64,000 bases of DNA from Streptomyces sp. 378 (GCF_030124145.1 NZ_JASKMS010000004.1:186001-250000), one strand, 5' to 3'. Shown: positions 43,582-53,540, counted from the stretch's first letter. Notes: generated by a model not told the origin, from the letters alone. Numbers and translations: made by a program.

Positions 43582-44562
43582 GTGTTCGCTGCAGAACGTC
43601 GCCAATTGATCCTCGAAATGGTGCGAGCGAACGGGGCCGTGTCGCTCCGTGAGCTCGCCCGCGTCGTCCAGACCTCCGAAGTGACCGTACGGCGGGACGT
43701 GCGCGCGCTGGAGGCAGAAGGACTCCTCGACCGCCGGCACGGCGGTGCGGTACTGCCGGGCGGTTTCACGCGAGAGTCCGGCTTTCCGCAGAAGTCTCAT
43801 CTCGCGACCGCCGAGAAGACCGCCATCGCCGACCTCGCCGCGAATCTCGTGGAAGAGGGGGAGGCGATCGTGGTCGGGGCGGGTACGACGACCCAGGAGC
43901 TGGCCCGCCGGCTCGCCCGGGTGCCCGGGCTCACCGTCGTCACCAACTCCCTCCTCGTCGCCCAGGCGTTGGCCCATGCCAACCGGGTCGAGGTCGTGAT
44001 GACCGGCGGTACGCTCCGCGGTTCGAACTACGCCCTGGTCGGGAGTGGTGCGGAGCAGTCCCTGCACGGGCTGCGGGTGTCCCGGGCGTTCCTGTCCGGA
44101 AGCGGGCTGACCGCCGAACGCGGGCTGTCCACGTCCAACATGCTGTCGGCGTCCGTCGACCGGGCGCTGGTGCAGGCCGCGGCGGAGGTCGTCGTGCTCG
44201 CCGACCACACGAAGCTCGGCACCGACACCATGTTCCAGACCGTGCCGACGGATCTCATCACCCGCCTCGTCACGGACGAGCCGCCCGCGCATGACGACCG
44301 TGCCGCCACGGAACTCCAGGCGCTCGCCGACCAGGGCGTGCAGATCACCGTCGCCGGGGGGCAAGGGGGCTCTGCCGGAGCGGGGGCGGGGGGCCCGGGG
44401 GGTGATTCCCTCCCGGCGCGCCAGCAGCGCCGGGACGTGCCGTTGCCCGGGCCTCGACGGCAGGTGCCGGGAGCCGGGGGCCAGCTGCGGTCCGCCTCGA
44501 TACTGGGTGAACAGGGGCCCGGGGCGGAGCGGGCACGGGTGGCTGACATGCGGCGGCGTTGA
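43582..44562 (+). CDS. DeoR-family transcriptional regulator
   Basis: A 326-residue regulator. It has an N-terminal DeoR helix-turn-helix (AERRQLILEMVRANGAVSLRELARVVQTSEVTVRRDVRALEAEGLLDRRHGGAV) and a sugar-phosphate-sensing domain with VVGAGTTTQELARRL, VVTNSLLVAQAL, MTGGTLRGSNYALVG and VVLADHTKLG. A Gly/Pro/Arg-rich tail of about 65 residues lies beyond the usual 250-260-residue length. GTG 43582 is the start. It lies 2.2 kb from the purine nucleoside phosphorylase and 6.6 kb from deoC, and DeoR proteins often sense phosphosugars, so it is the only local candidate for the nucleoside operator. That link is untested. Confidence 0.88.
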   Translation: MFAAERRQLILEMVRANGAVSLRELARVVQTSEVTVRRDVRALEAEGLLDRRHGGAVLPGGFTRESGFPQKSHLATAEKTAIADLAANLVEEGEAIVVGAGTTTQELARRLARVPGLTVVTNSLLVAQALAHANRVEVVMTGGTLRGSNYALVGSGAEQSLHGLRVSRAFLSGSGLTAERGLSTSNMLSASVDRALVQAAAEVVVLADHTKLGTDTMFQTVPTDLITRLVTDEPPAHDDRAATELQALADQGVQITVAGGQGGSAGAGAGGPGGDSLPARQQRRDVPLPGPRRQVPGAGGQLRSASILGEQGPGAERARVADMRRR

Positions 44563-44784
44563 CGCCGACGGTGGATTGAGCCGCGGGTTGCTTTTTCAGG
44601 CCCCTGCGCTGCCGCTGGGCCGGGTGGTTCCGCAGCCCAGCGGAACGGGATGCCGCCCGCGCCACCCCAGGCGGTACGCATGCCCGCAGGCTGCGGGGAC
44701 CGGGGTGCCGCCTGGGCCCCGTCCGGCTGCCCTTGGCGGCACGATGGCCCGCAGCCCGGGCGATCCGCACCCGCCGGACGACGC

Positions 44785-44906
44785 GAGGGGCCGTGTCGGG
44801 GGGTGTCCGCCCGCAGCGGTCGGCGCGTCGACGGACAGTCAGTCGGCGTCCGACCCCATCGCGCCGTTCCGAGGACGGACACCCCCTGGCGCGGCCCCGA
44901 CCCACC
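44785..44906. repeat. 122-bp element, copy B (inverted relative to copy A)
   Basis: It is the reverse complement of 40249-40370 with 8 transitions (about 93% identity) and the same GGGGGTGTCCG-type terminal inverted repeats. It lies in the 377-nt gap between the DeoR gene and the end of the carboxylase gene on the other strand, where it could act as a two-way terminator. 44563-44784 is GC-rich with a GGGGTGCCGCC-type phrase and no gene. Confidence 0.93.
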
Positions 44907-44939
44907 CCGAGGGGTGGGCGCCGCGCCAGGGGTGGAACG

Positions 44940-46712
44940 TCAGTCCTTGATCTCGCAGATCGCCGCGCCCGACGTCACCGACGCGCCGATCTCCGCGCTC
45001 AGGCCCTTGATGGTGCCCGACCTGTGCGCGTTCAGGGGCTGCTCCATCTTCATGGCCTCCAGGACGACGATCAGGTCGCCCTCCTTGACCTCCTGGCCCT
45101 CCTCCACGGCGACCTTGACGATGGTGCCCTGCATCGGGGAGGTGAGGGTGTCACCGGACGCCACGGGGCCCGACTTCTTCGCCGCGCGGCGCTTCGGCTT
45201 GGCGCCCGCCGCGAGACCCGTACGGGCCAGGGACATGCCCAGCGACGACGGCAGGGAGACCTCCAGGCGCTTGCCGCCGACCTCGACGACGACCGTCTCG
45301 CGGCCCGGCTCCTCGTCCGCCTCCGCGTCGGCCGGTGCGGTGAACGGCTTGATCTCGTTGACGAACTCCGTCTCGATCCAGCGCGTGTGCACCGTGAACG
45401 GGTCGGTCGAGTCCGTGAGCTCGGGCGCGAACGCCGGGTCCCTCACCACCGCACGGTGGAACGGGATCGCCGTCGCCATGCCCTCGACCTGGAACTCCTC
45501 CAGCGCGCGGGCGGCCCGCTGGAGGGCCTCCTTGCGGGTGCGGCCGGTGACGATCAGCTTGGCCAGCAGGGAGTCCCACGCCGGGCCGATGACCGAGCCG
45601 GACTCCACGCCCGCGTCCAGGCGGACACCCGGGCCGGACGGCGGGGCGAACGTCGTGACCGTGCCGGGAGCCGGGAGGAAGTTGCGGCCCGGGTCCTCGC
45701 CGTTGATGCGGAACTCGAAGGAGTGACCGCGCAGCTCCGGGTCGCCGTAGCCGAGCTCCTCGCCGTCGGCGATACGGAACATCTCGCGCACGAGGTCGAT
45801 ACCGGCGACCTCCTCGGTGACCGGGTGCTCCACCTGCAGACGGGTGTTGACCTCCAGGAAGGAGATCGTGCCGTCGAGGCCGACGAGGAACTCGACCGTG
45901 CCGGCGCCGACGTAGCCGGCCTCCTTCAGGATCGCCTTGGAGGCCGAGTACAACTGCTCCACCTGCGCGTCGGACAGGAAGGGCGCCGGGGCCTCCTCCA
46001 CCAGCTTCTGGTGCCGGCGCTGGAGGGAGCAGTCACGGGTGGAGACGACCACCACGTTGCCGTGCTGGTCGGCCAGGCACTGAGTCTCCACGTGCCGCGG
46101 CTTGTCCAGGTACCGCTCGACGAAGCACTCGCCCCGGCCGAACGCGGCGACGGCCTCGCGGACCGCCGAGTCGTACAGCTCCGGTACCTCTTCGAGGGTG
46201 CGGGCGACCTTCAGACCACGACCGCCACCGCCGAAGGCGGCCTTGATGGCGATCGGCAGGCCGTGCTCCTCGGCGAACGCGACGACCTCGTCGGCGCCGG
46301 ACACCGGGTCGGGCGTGCCGGCCACCAGCGGGGCACCGGCGCGCTGCGCGATGTGCCGGGCGGCGACCTTGTCGCCGAGGTCGCGGATCGCCTGCGGCGG
46401 CGGGCCGATCCAGATCAGGCCCGCGTCCAGGACCGCCTGCGCGAACTCGGCGTTCTCCGAGAGGAAGCCGTAGCCGGGATGGATCGCGTCCGCGCCCGAC
46501 TCGCGGGCGGCGTTGAGCACCTTCTCGATGTCGAGGTAGCTGGTGCCCGGGGTGTCACCGCCCAGGGCGAACGCCTCATCCGCCGCGCGGACATGCAGAG
46601 CGTCCCGGTCCGGGTCGGCGTAGACGGCCACGCTCGCGATACCGGCATCCCGGCAGGCCCGGGCCACGCGGACAGCGATTTCGCCACGGTTGGCGATGAG
46701 CACCTTGCGCAC
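44940..46712 (-). CDS. accA2: Acyl-CoA carboxylase alpha subunit (biotin carboxylase plus biotin carrier)
   Basis: A 590-residue fused subunit. Residues 1-450 or so form biotin carboxylase with [31 protein letters not shown], the ATP-grasp glycine loop [25 protein letters not shown] and [14 protein letters not shown]. The C-terminal 70 residues are a biotinyl domain with the biotin-accepting lysine in [11 protein letters not shown]. It loads CO2 on biotin for transfer by beta subunits to acetyl- or propionyl-CoA, supplying malonyl- and methylmalonyl-CoA. The GTG at 46712 has AAGGAGGGA upstream. The partner pccB, the epsilon subunit and biotin ligase lie within 4 kb. Confidence 0.95.
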   Translation of the reverse strand: MRKVLIANRGEIAVRVARACRDAGIASVAVYADPDRDALHVRAADEAFALGGDTPGTSYLDIEKVLNAARESGADAIHPGYGFLSENAEFAQAVLDAGLIWIGPPPQAIRDLGDKVAARHIAQRAGAPLVAGTPDPVSGADEVVAFAEEHGLPIAIKAAFGGGGRGLKVARTLEEVPELYDSAVREAVAAFGRGECFVERYLDKPRHVETQCLADQHGNVVVVSTRDCSLQRRHQKLVEEAPAPFLSDAQVEQLYSASKAILKEAGYVGAGTVEFLVGLDGTISFLEVNTRLQVEHPVTEEVAGIDLVREMFRIADGEELGYGDPELRGHSFEFRINGEDPGRNFLPAPGTVTTFAPPSGPGVRLDAGVESGSVIGPAWDSLLAKLIVTGRTRKEALQRAARALEEFQVEGMATAIPFHRAVVRDPAFAPELTDSTDPFTVHTRWIETEFVNEIKPFTAPADAEADEEPGRETVVVEVGGKRLEVSLPSSLGMSLARTGLAAGAKPKRRAAKKSGPVASGDTLTSPMQGTIVKVAVEEGQEVKEGDLIVVLEAMKMEQPLNAHRSGTIKGLSAEIGASVTSGAAICEIKD

Positions 46713-47049
46713 GATTGAGGCTCCCTCCTTGAAACAAGCCGAGTTTAGGGACTGCCGACACGGCACTACGACCCGTCCCCAGTGGTGAGCTTGCCCACAC
46801 GGAGCGTGATGCGTGGCTCGCTCGACCCGCGAAATCCCTTGTCGCACCGCGGTACGCAGTACTCCTGCGGGAAACCCTAGCCGTCTCCTGTGGTCAAGGT
46901 CTCTGTCATCACGTGCTGCGGGCCACTCGGTTTCTTTGTCGAGTCCCTACGAATGGCCCAATGATTCTTTGCGCGCTGCCGGACCCTTGTCCCCCGGTTT
47001 ACCGGTTAGTAGCGTTCGCGATGTCTTCAGAGGGAAGAGGGTGGGCCCG
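46713..47049. promoter_or_regulatory. Divergent promoter region, accA2 / membrane protein
   Basis: A 337-nt gap, locally AT-richer around 46920-46975. It should hold promoters for both directions. I do not see a convincing -35/-10 pair, nor the nucleoside palindrome. Confidence 0.4.
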
Positions 47050-47526
47050 GTGATACGCAGGCCGGTGGCGTGGGTCGTGGCGGCGATGCTGTTCTGCGAG
47101 GCGATCGGCGTCGCGGTGCTCAACTGGTTCCTGGGGGTCGTCGTCGACCGTCAGGACATGTCGCTGGCCGGGCTGGACCCCCACATGATGTCGGTGTCGT
47201 CGAAGATCGGCGGGATCGTCTTCGGCCTCTACTTCGCGGTGTGCGGCCTGGTCGCCCTTCTGGTGGCGCTGCGGGACCGGCCCCCGGCGGGCTTCGGGCG
47301 GGTGCTGCTGATCAGCGCGGCCGTCGTGCACGGGGTGCTGGGCGCGTTCACCTGGGGCCTCGTCGGCTGGCCCGCCTTCTTGTCCATGATGCTGGTGCTC
47401 GCCCTGGTCGTGCTGCTGCTGATGACGTACGACCGCCCGGCCGAGCCCGCCGACGCCGCGCCCGGGGGCGGCAAGAGCGGCGACGGGTCCCCGGTCACTT
47501 CTCCGCCGGCGCCCACAACTCCGTGA
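47050..47526 (+). CDS. Small integral membrane protein of unknown function
   Basis: A 158-residue protein with four predicted membrane segments: [73 protein letters not shown] and [19 protein letters not shown] Pro/Gly-rich cytoplasmic tail follows. GTG 47050 is preferred because GAGGGTGGG precedes it; GTG 47041 is nearly as good. The end overlaps the maf stop region by 32 nt on the opposite strand. I recognise no family function. Confidence 0.75.
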   Translation: MIRRPVAWVVAAMLFCEAIGVAVLNWFLGVVVDRQDMSLAGLDPHMMSVSSKIGGIVFGLYFAVCGLVALLVALRDRPPAGFGRVLLISAAVVHGVLGAFTWGLVGWPAFLSMMLVLALVVLLLMTYDRPAEPADAAPGGGKSGDGSPVTSPPAPTTP

Positions 47527-48115
47527 TGCCGACGCCCAGTTCGGCCAGCAGCCGCCGGACCAGGGGCAGGCTGATGCCGATGACGTTGCCGTGGTCGCCG
47601 TCGATGCCGTCGATGAACGGGGCCGAGCGGCCGTCCAGGGTGAACGCCCCGGCGACGTAGAGGGGTTCGCCGGAGGCGACGTAGGCGGCGATCTCCTCGT
47701 CGGTGGGCTCGCCGAAGTGGACGACCGTGGAGGCGGTGGCGGACACGTAGCGGCCGGTGAGCGTGTCGTAGACGCAGTGGCCGGTCTGCAGGGTGCCGGC
47801 CCGGCCGCGCATCGCCTTCCAGCGGGCGGTGGCCTCCTCGGCGTCCGCGGGCTTGCCGAGAGCCTGGCCGTCCAGGTCGAGCACCGAGTCGCAGCCGATC
47901 ACGAGCGCGCCCTTGGTCTGCGGCCGGGCCGCCACGACGGAGGCCTTCGCCTCGGCCAGGGCCAGCGCGAGCTCGGCGGGGGTGGGGGCGGTGACGGCGT
48001 CCTCGTCGACGCCGCTCACGATCACCTCGGGGGCGAGGCCGGCCTGACGGAGCAGTCCGAGCCGGGCGGGGGACTGGGAGGCGAGGACGAGTCGGCGACG
48101 CGGCTGATCTGTCAT
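47495..48115 (-). CDS. maf: Maf-family nucleoside triphosphate pyrophosphatase
   Basis: A 206-residue cytosolic enzyme of the Maf/YhdE group that hydrolyses non-canonical or modified NTPs (dTTP/UTP type in many members) to monophosphates. Motifs: [19 protein letters not shown] (nucleotide loop), [18 protein letters not shown] with the catalytic Asp region, [14 protein letters not shown], and [20 protein letters not shown] at the end. It was once linked to septum inhibition. It overlaps the preceding convergent gene by 32 nt and lies upstream of the small membrane protein and acyl-CoA carboxylase genes. Confidence 0.92.
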   Translation of the reverse strand: MTDQPRRRLVLASQSPARLGLLRQAGLAPEVIVSGVDEDAVTAPTPAELALALAEAKASVVAARPQTKGALVIGCDSVLDLDGQALGKPADAEEATARWKAMRGRAGTLQTGHCVYDTLTGRYVSATASTVVHFGEPTDEEIAAYVASGEPLYVAGAFTLDGRSAPFIDGIDGDHGNVIGISLPLVRRLLAELGVGITELWAPAEK

Positions 48116-48147
48116 GCGTTCAGCGTATCGGCGTCACCCCGGGCGTC

Positions 48148-48276
48148 TCACCTCACGCCGATCACGATCATCGCCAGGACCATGGCCAGGGCCAGGAGAA
48201 CGCTCAGCCGCCGCAGCATGTCCTGCGTGTCGCGCAGTTCCTCGGGCGGCTCGTTCTCGGGGTCGGACCACAGCAT
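48148..48276 (-). CDS. Small morphogenic-membrane-protein-like protein (MmpB type)
   Basis: A 42-codon gene too short for routine calling: it starts MLWSDPENEPPEELRDTQDM, with an acidic soluble head, then one hydrophobic helix (LLALAMVLAMIVIGV) ending in Arg. It resembles the tiny streptomycete Mmp proteins linked to morphogenesis; I recall the MmpB entry as very similar but cannot check it. ATG 48276 and TGA at 48148-48150 are clear. It sits between maf and the carboxylase epsilon gene on the same strand. Confidence 0.65.
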   Translation of the reverse strand: MLWSDPENEPPEELRDTQDMLRRLSVLLALAMVLAMIVIGVR

Positions 48277-48360
48277 GAGTCCAGCGTGCGGCCTGGCCCG
48301 GCGGGGCGCCTGAGTAGGGGTACTCAAATCGGCGCCCCGCGTTGCTTCACCCGGCCGGTC

Positions 48361-48570
48361 TCACCCTGGCCAGTAGGTGCGGCCCCACGCCGCCGGCCCC
48401 GGCTGGGGCAGGCGGTGGGCCGCGATGCGGGACGGGTCGGACCAGGAGTCGCGGGTGGCCGGCGCGCCGGGCGGCGTCGCCGCTGCCGCCGCGGCGCGGG
48501 CCCTGACCACCGCCAGGGCGGCGGCCAGCTCCTCCGGGGTCGGGTTGCCCCGTACGACCTTGATCGTCAT
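48361..48570 (-). CDS. Acyl-CoA carboxylase epsilon subunit
   Basis: A 69-residue protein, MTIKVVRGNPTPEELAAALAVV followed by an Ala-rich linker and the C-terminal RLPQPGPAAWGRTYWPG. The IKVVRGNPTPEELAAL start and a Trp near the end are typical of the actinobacterial epsilon subunits that tighten the alpha-beta carboxylase complex and raise its activity. ATG 48570 has AGGAGG at a good distance and lies 25 nt after the pccB stop, so the two are cotranscribed. Confidence 0.92.
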   Translation of the reverse strand: MTIKVVRGNPTPEELAAALAVVRARAAAAAATPPGAPATRDSWSDPSRIAAHRLPQPGPAAWGRTYWPG

Positions 48571-48595
48571 GTGGGCCTCCTGGGCTCGCTGCGGG

Positions 48596-50200
48596 CTAGA
48601 GGGGGATGTTGCCGTGCTTCTTCGGAGGCAGGGATTCCCGCTTCGTCCGCAGTTGACGCAGCCCCCGTACGACGTGCCGGCGGGTCTCGGACGGCAGGAT
48701 CACGGCGTCGATGTAACCGCGCTCGGCCGCGACGTAGGGGTTGAGGAGCGCGTCCTCGTACTCCTGGATGAGCCGCGCCCGGACCGCCTCCAGGTCCTCC
48801 CCGGCCGCCTCGGCCTCGGCGATGGTGCGGCGGTGCAGGATGTTGACCGCGCCCTGGGCGCCCATGACGGCGATCTGCGCGGTGGGCCAGGCGAGGTTGA
48901 GGTCGGCGCCCAGGTGCTTGGAGCCCATGACGTCGTAGGCGCCGCCGAAGGCCTTGCGGGTGATGATCGTGATGAGCGGGACGGTCGCCTCGGCGTAGGC
49001 GTAGATCAGTTTGGCGCCGCGGCGGATGATGCCGTCGTGCTCCTGGTCGACGCCGGGCAGGAAGCCGGGGACGTCGACGAAGGTGAGCACCGGGACGTTG
49101 AAGGCGTCGCAGGTCCGTACGAAGCGGGCGGCCTTCTCGCTGGCCTTGATGTCCAGGCAGCCGGCGAACTGCATCGGCTGGTTGGCGACGATGCCCACCG
49201 GGTGGCCCTCGACCCGGCCGAACCCGGTGACGATGTTCGGCGCGTACAGCGGCTGCGTCTCGAAGAACTCGGCGTCGTCCAGGACGTGCTCGATCACCGT
49301 GTGCATGTCGTACGGCTGGTTCGCGCTGTCCGGGACGATCACGTCCAGCTCGCGGTCCTCGTCGCCGACCTCCAGGTCCGCCTCCTCCGCGAAGACCGGG
49401 GCCTCGGAGAGGTTGTTGGACGGCAGGTACGACAGCAGCTGCTTGATGTACTCGATGGCGTCCTTCTCGTCGCCCGCCATGTGGTGGGCGACTCCGGAGG
49501 TCGCGTTGTGGGTCCTGGCGCCGCCCAGTTCCTCGAAGCCGACGTCCTCGCCGGTGACGGTCTTGATGACGTCGGGGCCGGTGATGAACATGTGCGAGGT
49601 CTGGTCGACCATGACCGTGAAGTCGGTGATGGCCGGGGAGTAGACCGCGCCGCCCGCGCACGGCCCGACGACCAGGCTGATCTGCGGGATCACGCCGGAG
49701 GCGTGGGTGTTGCGGCGGAAGATCTCGCCGTAGGCGCCCAGCGAGGCCACACCCTCCTGGATGCGGGCGCCCCCGGAGTCGTTGATGCCGATGACCGGGC
49801 AGCCGGTCTTCAGGGCGAAGTCCATGACCTTGACGATCTTCTGGCCGTACACCTCGCCGAGGGCACCGCCGAAGACGGTGAAGTCCTGGGAGAACACGGC
49901 GACCGGGCGGCCGTCGACGGTGCCGTACCCGGTGACGACCCCGTCGCCGTACGGGCGGTTCTGGTCGAGGCCGAAGTTGGTGGAGCGGTGCCGGGCGAAC
50001 TCGTCGAGTTCGACGAACGAGCCCTCGTCGAGCAGGAGCTCGATCCGCTCACGGGCTGTCAGCTTGCCCTTGGCGTGCTGCTTCTCGACGGCGCGTGCGG
50101 AGCCGGCGTGTGTCGCTTCCTCGATGCGTCGCTGCAGATCCGCGAGCTTGCCCGCGGTCGTGTGAATGTCGGGCTGCTGCTGCTCTTCCGGCTCGGACAT
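48596..50200 (-). CDS. pccB: Propionyl-CoA carboxylase beta subunit (carboxyltransferase)
   Basis: A 534-residue carboxyltransferase with both crotonase-like halves. [33 protein letters not shown] opens it, [24 protein letters not shown] and [17 protein letters not shown] give the acyl-CoA site, and [36 protein letters not shown] the carboxybiotin site. The CoA-specificity residue, Asp in the PccB-type [16 protein letters not shown] context, favours propionyl-CoA. It makes methylmalonyl-CoA with AccA2-type alpha subunits. It is followed by the epsilon gene and is divergent from the biotin ligase, a functional cluster. Confidence 0.95.
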   Translation of the reverse strand: MSEPEEQQQPDIHTTAGKLADLQRRIEEATHAGSARAVEKQHAKGKLTARERIELLLDEGSFVELDEFARHRSTNFGLDQNRPYGDGVVTGYGTVDGRPVAVFSQDFTVFGGALGEVYGQKIVKVMDFALKTGCPVIGINDSGGARIQEGVASLGAYGEIFRRNTHASGVIPQISLVVGPCAGGAVYSPAITDFTVMVDQTSHMFITGPDVIKTVTGEDVGFEELGGARTHNATSGVAHHMAGDEKDAIEYIKQLLSYLPSNNLSEAPVFAEEADLEVGDEDRELDVIVPDSANQPYDMHTVIEHVLDDAEFFETQPLYAPNIVTGFGRVEGHPVGIVANQPMQFAGCLDIKASEKAARFVRTCDAFNVPVLTFVDVPGFLPGVDQEHDGIIRRGAKLIYAYAEATVPLITIITRKAFGGAYDVMGSKHLGADLNLAWPTAQIAVMGAQGAVNILHRRTIAEAEAAGEDLEAVRARLIQEYEDALLNPYVAAERGYIDAVILPSETRRHVVRGLRQLRTKRESLPPKKHGNIPL

Positions 50201-50310
50201 CGGGATGCGGCTCCCTGCCTGCTCAAAAGGGGGGACGGTTACTCATCCGTAGAGTAGTGGGGTGCCTCCGCATCGGCAGTGCGGCGTTTACCACACCTAG
50301 GGTGGCTTGC

Positions 50311-51177
50311 ATGACGCCGCGAGATGCATCAGAGCCGAACGGAAGCCGGTGGTCGGACCTGGACCGTCCGCCCCTCAACATCACCGCCCTGCGCCGGGGT
50401 CTGGTACGCCAGGGAGGGCTGTGGTCGGAGGTGGACGTGGTGCAGCGCACCGGCTCCACCAACTCCGATCTGGTGGCCCGGGCGGCGAAGGGCGAGGTGG
50501 CCGAGGGCGCGGTGCTGGTCGCCGAGGAGCAGACGGCGGGCCGCGGCCGCCTCGACCGGCAGTGGACGGCACCGCCCCGCTCCGGCCTCTTCTTCTCCGT
50601 CCTGCTCACGCCGAGCGAGGTGCCGGTGGCGCGCTGGGGGTGGTTGCCGCTGCTGACCGGGGTCGCGGTGGCGACGGGGCTGTCCCGGGCGGCGGGCGTC
50701 GACACGGCCCTGAAGTGGCCGAACGATCTGCTGGTCACGGTGGGGGGAGCCGAACGCAAGGCCGGCGGGATCCTGGCCGAGCGGGCCGGTGACGGCGGGG
50801 TGGTCATCGGGGTCGGCGTCAACGTCTCGCTGAAGGACGACGAGCTGCCCGTGCCGACGGCGGGGTCGCTGGGGCTGGCCGGGGCGGTGAGCACGGACCG
50901 GGACCCGCTGCTGCGGGGCGCGCTGCGCTCGCTGGAGGACTGGTACGGCAAGTGGCGTGCCGCCGACGGCGACGCGGGGGTCTGCGGGTTGCACGAGGCC
51001 TATGCGGCCGGCTGCGCGACGCTCGGGCGCGTGGTGCGAGCGGAGCTGCCGGGGGATCGGGCGGTCGTGGGGGAAGCGGTGGCCGTGGACGGGGACGGGC
51101 GGTTGGTGCTCGCCACCGCGGAGGGCGTGCAGGAGCCGGTCGGCGCCGGGGACATCGTGCACCTGAGACCGGCGTGA
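50311..51177 (+). CDS. birA: Biotin-[acetyl-CoA carboxylase] ligase
   Basis: A 288-residue group I biotin protein ligase without the N-terminal DNA-binding domain of E. coli BirA, so it is not expected to be a repressor. The biotinyl-AMP loop is TAGRGRLDRQWTAPPRSGLFFSVLL, followed by LKWPNDLLVTVGGAERKAGGIL and VVIGVGVNVS. It attaches biotin to the AMKM lysine of AccA2 and related carriers. ATG 50311 is the start. It is divergent from pccB by 110 nt, which fits its role. Confidence 0.93.
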   Translation: MTPRDASEPNGSRWSDLDRPPLNITALRRGLVRQGGLWSEVDVVQRTGSTNSDLVARAAKGEVAEGAVLVAEEQTAGRGRLDRQWTAPPRSGLFFSVLLTPSEVPVARWGWLPLLTGVAVATGLSRAAGVDTALKWPNDLLVTVGGAERKAGGILAERAGDGGVVIGVGVNVSLKDDELPVPTAGSLGLAGAVSTDRDPLLRGALRSLEDWYGKWRAADGDAGVCGLHEAYAAGCATLGRVVRAELPGDRAVVGEAVAVDGDGRLVLATAEGVQEPVGAGDIVHLRPA

Positions 51178-51300
51178 GCTGAGGGCGGGTGGGCCCGCGA
51201 CGGCGGGACGGAGTGCCGCCGCGCCCGCCAGGCCACCCCCACCGGCCTGCACCCTCGCAGCTCAGCGGGAGTGTGCCCGAGCTGGGCGCGGGCCAGGTGC

Positions 51301-51346
51301 TTCCGGCCCGTCCGGCGATTGAGGACGAGGCCGTTCAGGCCGATCG
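51301..51346. repeat. Copy of a dispersed Streptomyces intergenic element
   Basis: GCCCGTCCGGCGATTGAGGACGAGGCCGTTCAGGCCGAT-type sequence, of which CCGGCGATTGAGGACGAG is a phrase I recognise as frequent between genes in Streptomyces genomes. It lies in the 337-nt gap between birA and the adenylate cyclase gene. The remainder of the gap (51178-51514) contains no gene. Confidence 0.6.
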
Positions 51347-51514
51347 GGTGTCCAGGGGGCGGATTCCCCTGGGGGCAGCGGCACAGACTGCGAGTTGCCC
51401 GCAACGCCGGGTACCTCACCCCCCGGCGGCCCTCACGGAGTGAGCTGGCGCACACCTGCCGTAGAGTTGAGGCCGGTCGATACATGACCGTGACAGATCG
51501 GAAGGGCAACACGC

Positions 51515-52621
51515 GTGACCGTCGACGACTCGGGTTCCGGCGAGGACGCGCAGGGCGCCGACTCCGGCGAGGATCCGCTCGCCCTGCGCCTCGAAGGGCT
51601 CATCCTGGGCGCCGAGCGCCGCTACACCCCGTTCCAGGCGGCCCGCAGCGCCGGCGTCTCCATGGAGCTGGCCTCCCGCTTCTGGCGGGCCATGGGCTTC
51701 GCCGACATCGGCCAGGCCAAGGCCCTGACCGAGGCGGACGTCCTCGCGCTGCGGCGTCTGGCCGGTCTCGTCGAGGCGGGGCTGCTGAGCGAGGCGATGG
51801 CCGTGCAGGTGGCCCGGTCCACGGGGCAGACCACCGCGCGGCTCGCCGAGTGGCAGATCGACTCCTTCCTGGAGGGGCTGACCGAGCCACCCGAGCCCGG
51901 CATGACCCGCACCGAGGTGACCTACCCGATCGTCGAGCTGCTCCTGCCCGAGCTGGAGGAGTTCCTGGTCTACGTCTGGCGTCGGCAGCTCGCCGCGTCG
52001 GCCGGACGGGTCGTGCAGGCCGCCGACGACGAGGAGATGGTCGACCGGCGCCTCGCCGTCGGCTTCGCCGACCTGGTCGGATTCACGCGGCTGACCCGCC
52101 GCATGGAGGAGGAGGAGCTCGGCGAGCTGGTCGAGGCCTTCGAGACCACGGCCGCCGACCTCGTGGCCGCCAATGGCGGACGGCTGATCAAGACCCTCGG
52201 TGACGAGGTGCTGTACGCCGCCGACGACGCGGGCACGGCCGCCGAGATCGCCCTGCGGCTGATCGAGACCATGGCGCACGACGAGACGATGCCGGAACTG
52301 CGGGTCGGCATGGCGTTCGGCACGGTGACCACCCGAATGGGTGATGTGTTCGGTACGACCGTGAACCTGGCCTCCCGCCTCACCTCGATAGCTCCCAAGG
52401 ACGCCGTCCTCGTCGACACCGCCTTCGCCGAGGAGCTGATCCGTACGCAGGACGCCCCGACCTCGGAGGCGGAGGCGGCCGAGGAGGCCGCGGCGGCGGA
52501 GAAGGAGGGCGAGGAGCCCCCCGTGTACCGGTTCGGGCTCCAGCCGATGTGGCAGCGGCCCGTGCGTGGGCTGGGCGTCGTGGAGCCATGGCTGCTCACC
52601 CGGCGGGACGGCGCGCCGTAG
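51515..52621 (+). CDS. cya: Class III adenylate cyclase
   Basis: A 368-residue soluble cyclase. Residues 1-165 or so form a helical N-terminal domain of the pH-sensor/adenylate-cyclase-associated type (YTPFQAARSAGVSMELASRFWRAMGFADIGQAKALTEAD). The catalytic domain follows: VGFADLVGFTRLTRRM with the metal-binding Asp, GGRLIKTLGDEVLYAADD with the second Asp and the adenine-specifying Lys, and FGTTVNLASRLTSIAPKD with the transition-state Asn-Arg pair. An acidic insert of about 25 residues sits before the end. GTG 51515 has GGAAGGG. It would be the main cAMP source, known in S. coelicolor to affect germination and antibiotic production. Confidence 0.93.
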   Translation: MTVDDSGSGEDAQGADSGEDPLALRLEGLILGAERRYTPFQAARSAGVSMELASRFWRAMGFADIGQAKALTEADVLALRRLAGLVEAGLLSEAMAVQVARSTGQTTARLAEWQIDSFLEGLTEPPEPGMTRTEVTYPIVELLLPELEEFLVYVWRRQLAASAGRVVQAADDEEMVDRRLAVGFADLVGFTRLTRRMEEEELGELVEAFETTAADLVAANGGRLIKTLGDEVLYAADDAGTAAEIALRLIETMAHDETMPELRVGMAFGTVTTRMGDVFGTTVNLASRLTSIAPKDAVLVDTAFAEELIRTQDAPTSEAEAAEEAAAAEKEGEEPPVYRFGLQPMWQRPVRGLGVVEPWLLTRRDGAP

Positions 52622-52638
52622 CCGCTTGCCCGTGGGCG

Positions 52639-53322
52639 TCACCGGTGGCCGAGGGGCGAGTCCACGCAGAGGCCGATGACCGGCACGCACAGGCCCGGGT
52701 CCCGCGGCTGCGCGGGCGCCTCGGGCGGCGGTGCCGGGGCGGGCGCGGTCCGGCTCGGCCGTACGGACGGGGTCGCTGCCGGGCGCGGGGCATCGCCCCG
52801 CGACGCCGTCGGCGCCGGGGCCGGGCCCCGGGTGTTCGGCGTGTCGGGAATGGTCGTCGGTGCGGGGCCGGTGACCGCGGCGCCCACGGAGGCGCCGGTC
52901 GGGGTGGAGGCAGGAGGCTGGGGCCCCTCGGTGGCCGGGGGCGGGGTCAGGTCGCCCAGGGGCGTGGGCGACGAGGGGCTCGCCTCGGGTGCGGCCGGGA
53001 AGGTCGCGGCGCTGTGGGTGGCGTCATCGGGGGCGGTGGACACCGGGTCCGGGCGGGGCCCGGCCCCGACCGGACCGGCGTCGGCGTCCGGACCGGAGGC
53101 CAGGCGCAGGAGGCTCAGGGCGCCGGTGGCGAGGGCGAGGCCGCCGGCGGCGAGCAGGACCTTGCGGGGACGGGGCTTGCGGTGCCGGCCCCGGACGCGC
53201 GGGGTGAAGGGCCCGTTCTCGGCCGGGTCCGGCTCGACGGGCACGGGCGGCTCACGCCGATGGAAGGCCGTGGTGCTCCCGATGTCTCCTCGCGGCCTCG
53301 CCTGCGTGTTCGTCGTCATCAC
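52639..53322 (-). CDS. Membrane-anchored Pro/Thr/Ala-rich protein of unknown function
   Basis: A 227-residue protein. A cytoplasmic N-terminus with a basic stretch (RVRGRHRKPRPRKV) precedes one membrane helix, LLAAGGLALATGALSLL. After it come about 130 residues of low-complexity Pro, Ala, Thr and Ser that would span the wall, and a short conserved-looking end, GLCVPVIGLCVDSPLG, with two cysteines. It faces the cell exterior as a type II membrane protein. Start ATG 53322 (or 53319). No domain is recognised; the paired-cysteine tail is the part most likely to be functional. Confidence 0.75.
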   Translation of the reverse strand: MMTTNTQARPRGDIGSTTAFHRREPPVPVEPDPAENGPFTPRVRGRHRKPRPRKVLLAAGGLALATGALSLLRLASGPDADAGPVGAGPRPDPVSTAPDDATHSAATFPAAPEASPSSPTPLGDLTPPPATEGPQPPASTPTGASVGAAVTGPAPTTIPDTPNTRGPAPAPTASRGDAPRPAATPSVRPSRTAPAPAPPPEAPAQPRDPGLCVPVIGLCVDSPLGHR

Positions 53323-53524
53323 GGCCCCTCCCCGAAACGGTCCCTCCCCGACGCACCCGCGCCCCCTGTGCGCCGTGGCGGACGCACGCTATGCGCTCCC
53401 ATGGGCGGTTGGGCCGGAGTTGGGGTGATGTCACTCGAACGGGTGGGCGGGGGTGGAGGGGGAACCGGATGGGTCCGGCCTTTCGCGGGTGGGGCGCGGC
53501 TGCGATGATCGGGGCGTCGACCTT

Positions 53525-53540
53525 GTTAACCCGCGTTAAC
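53525..53540. promoter_or_regulatory. GTTAAC-n4-GTTAAC element before the enoyl-CoA hydratase gene
   Basis: Two copies of the self-complementary hexamer GTTAAC are separated by CCGC, ending 11 nt before the ATG at 53552. The site abuts the ribosome site CGGAGGG. Its symmetry and AT content in this genome suggest a regulator binding site. Confidence 0.45.
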
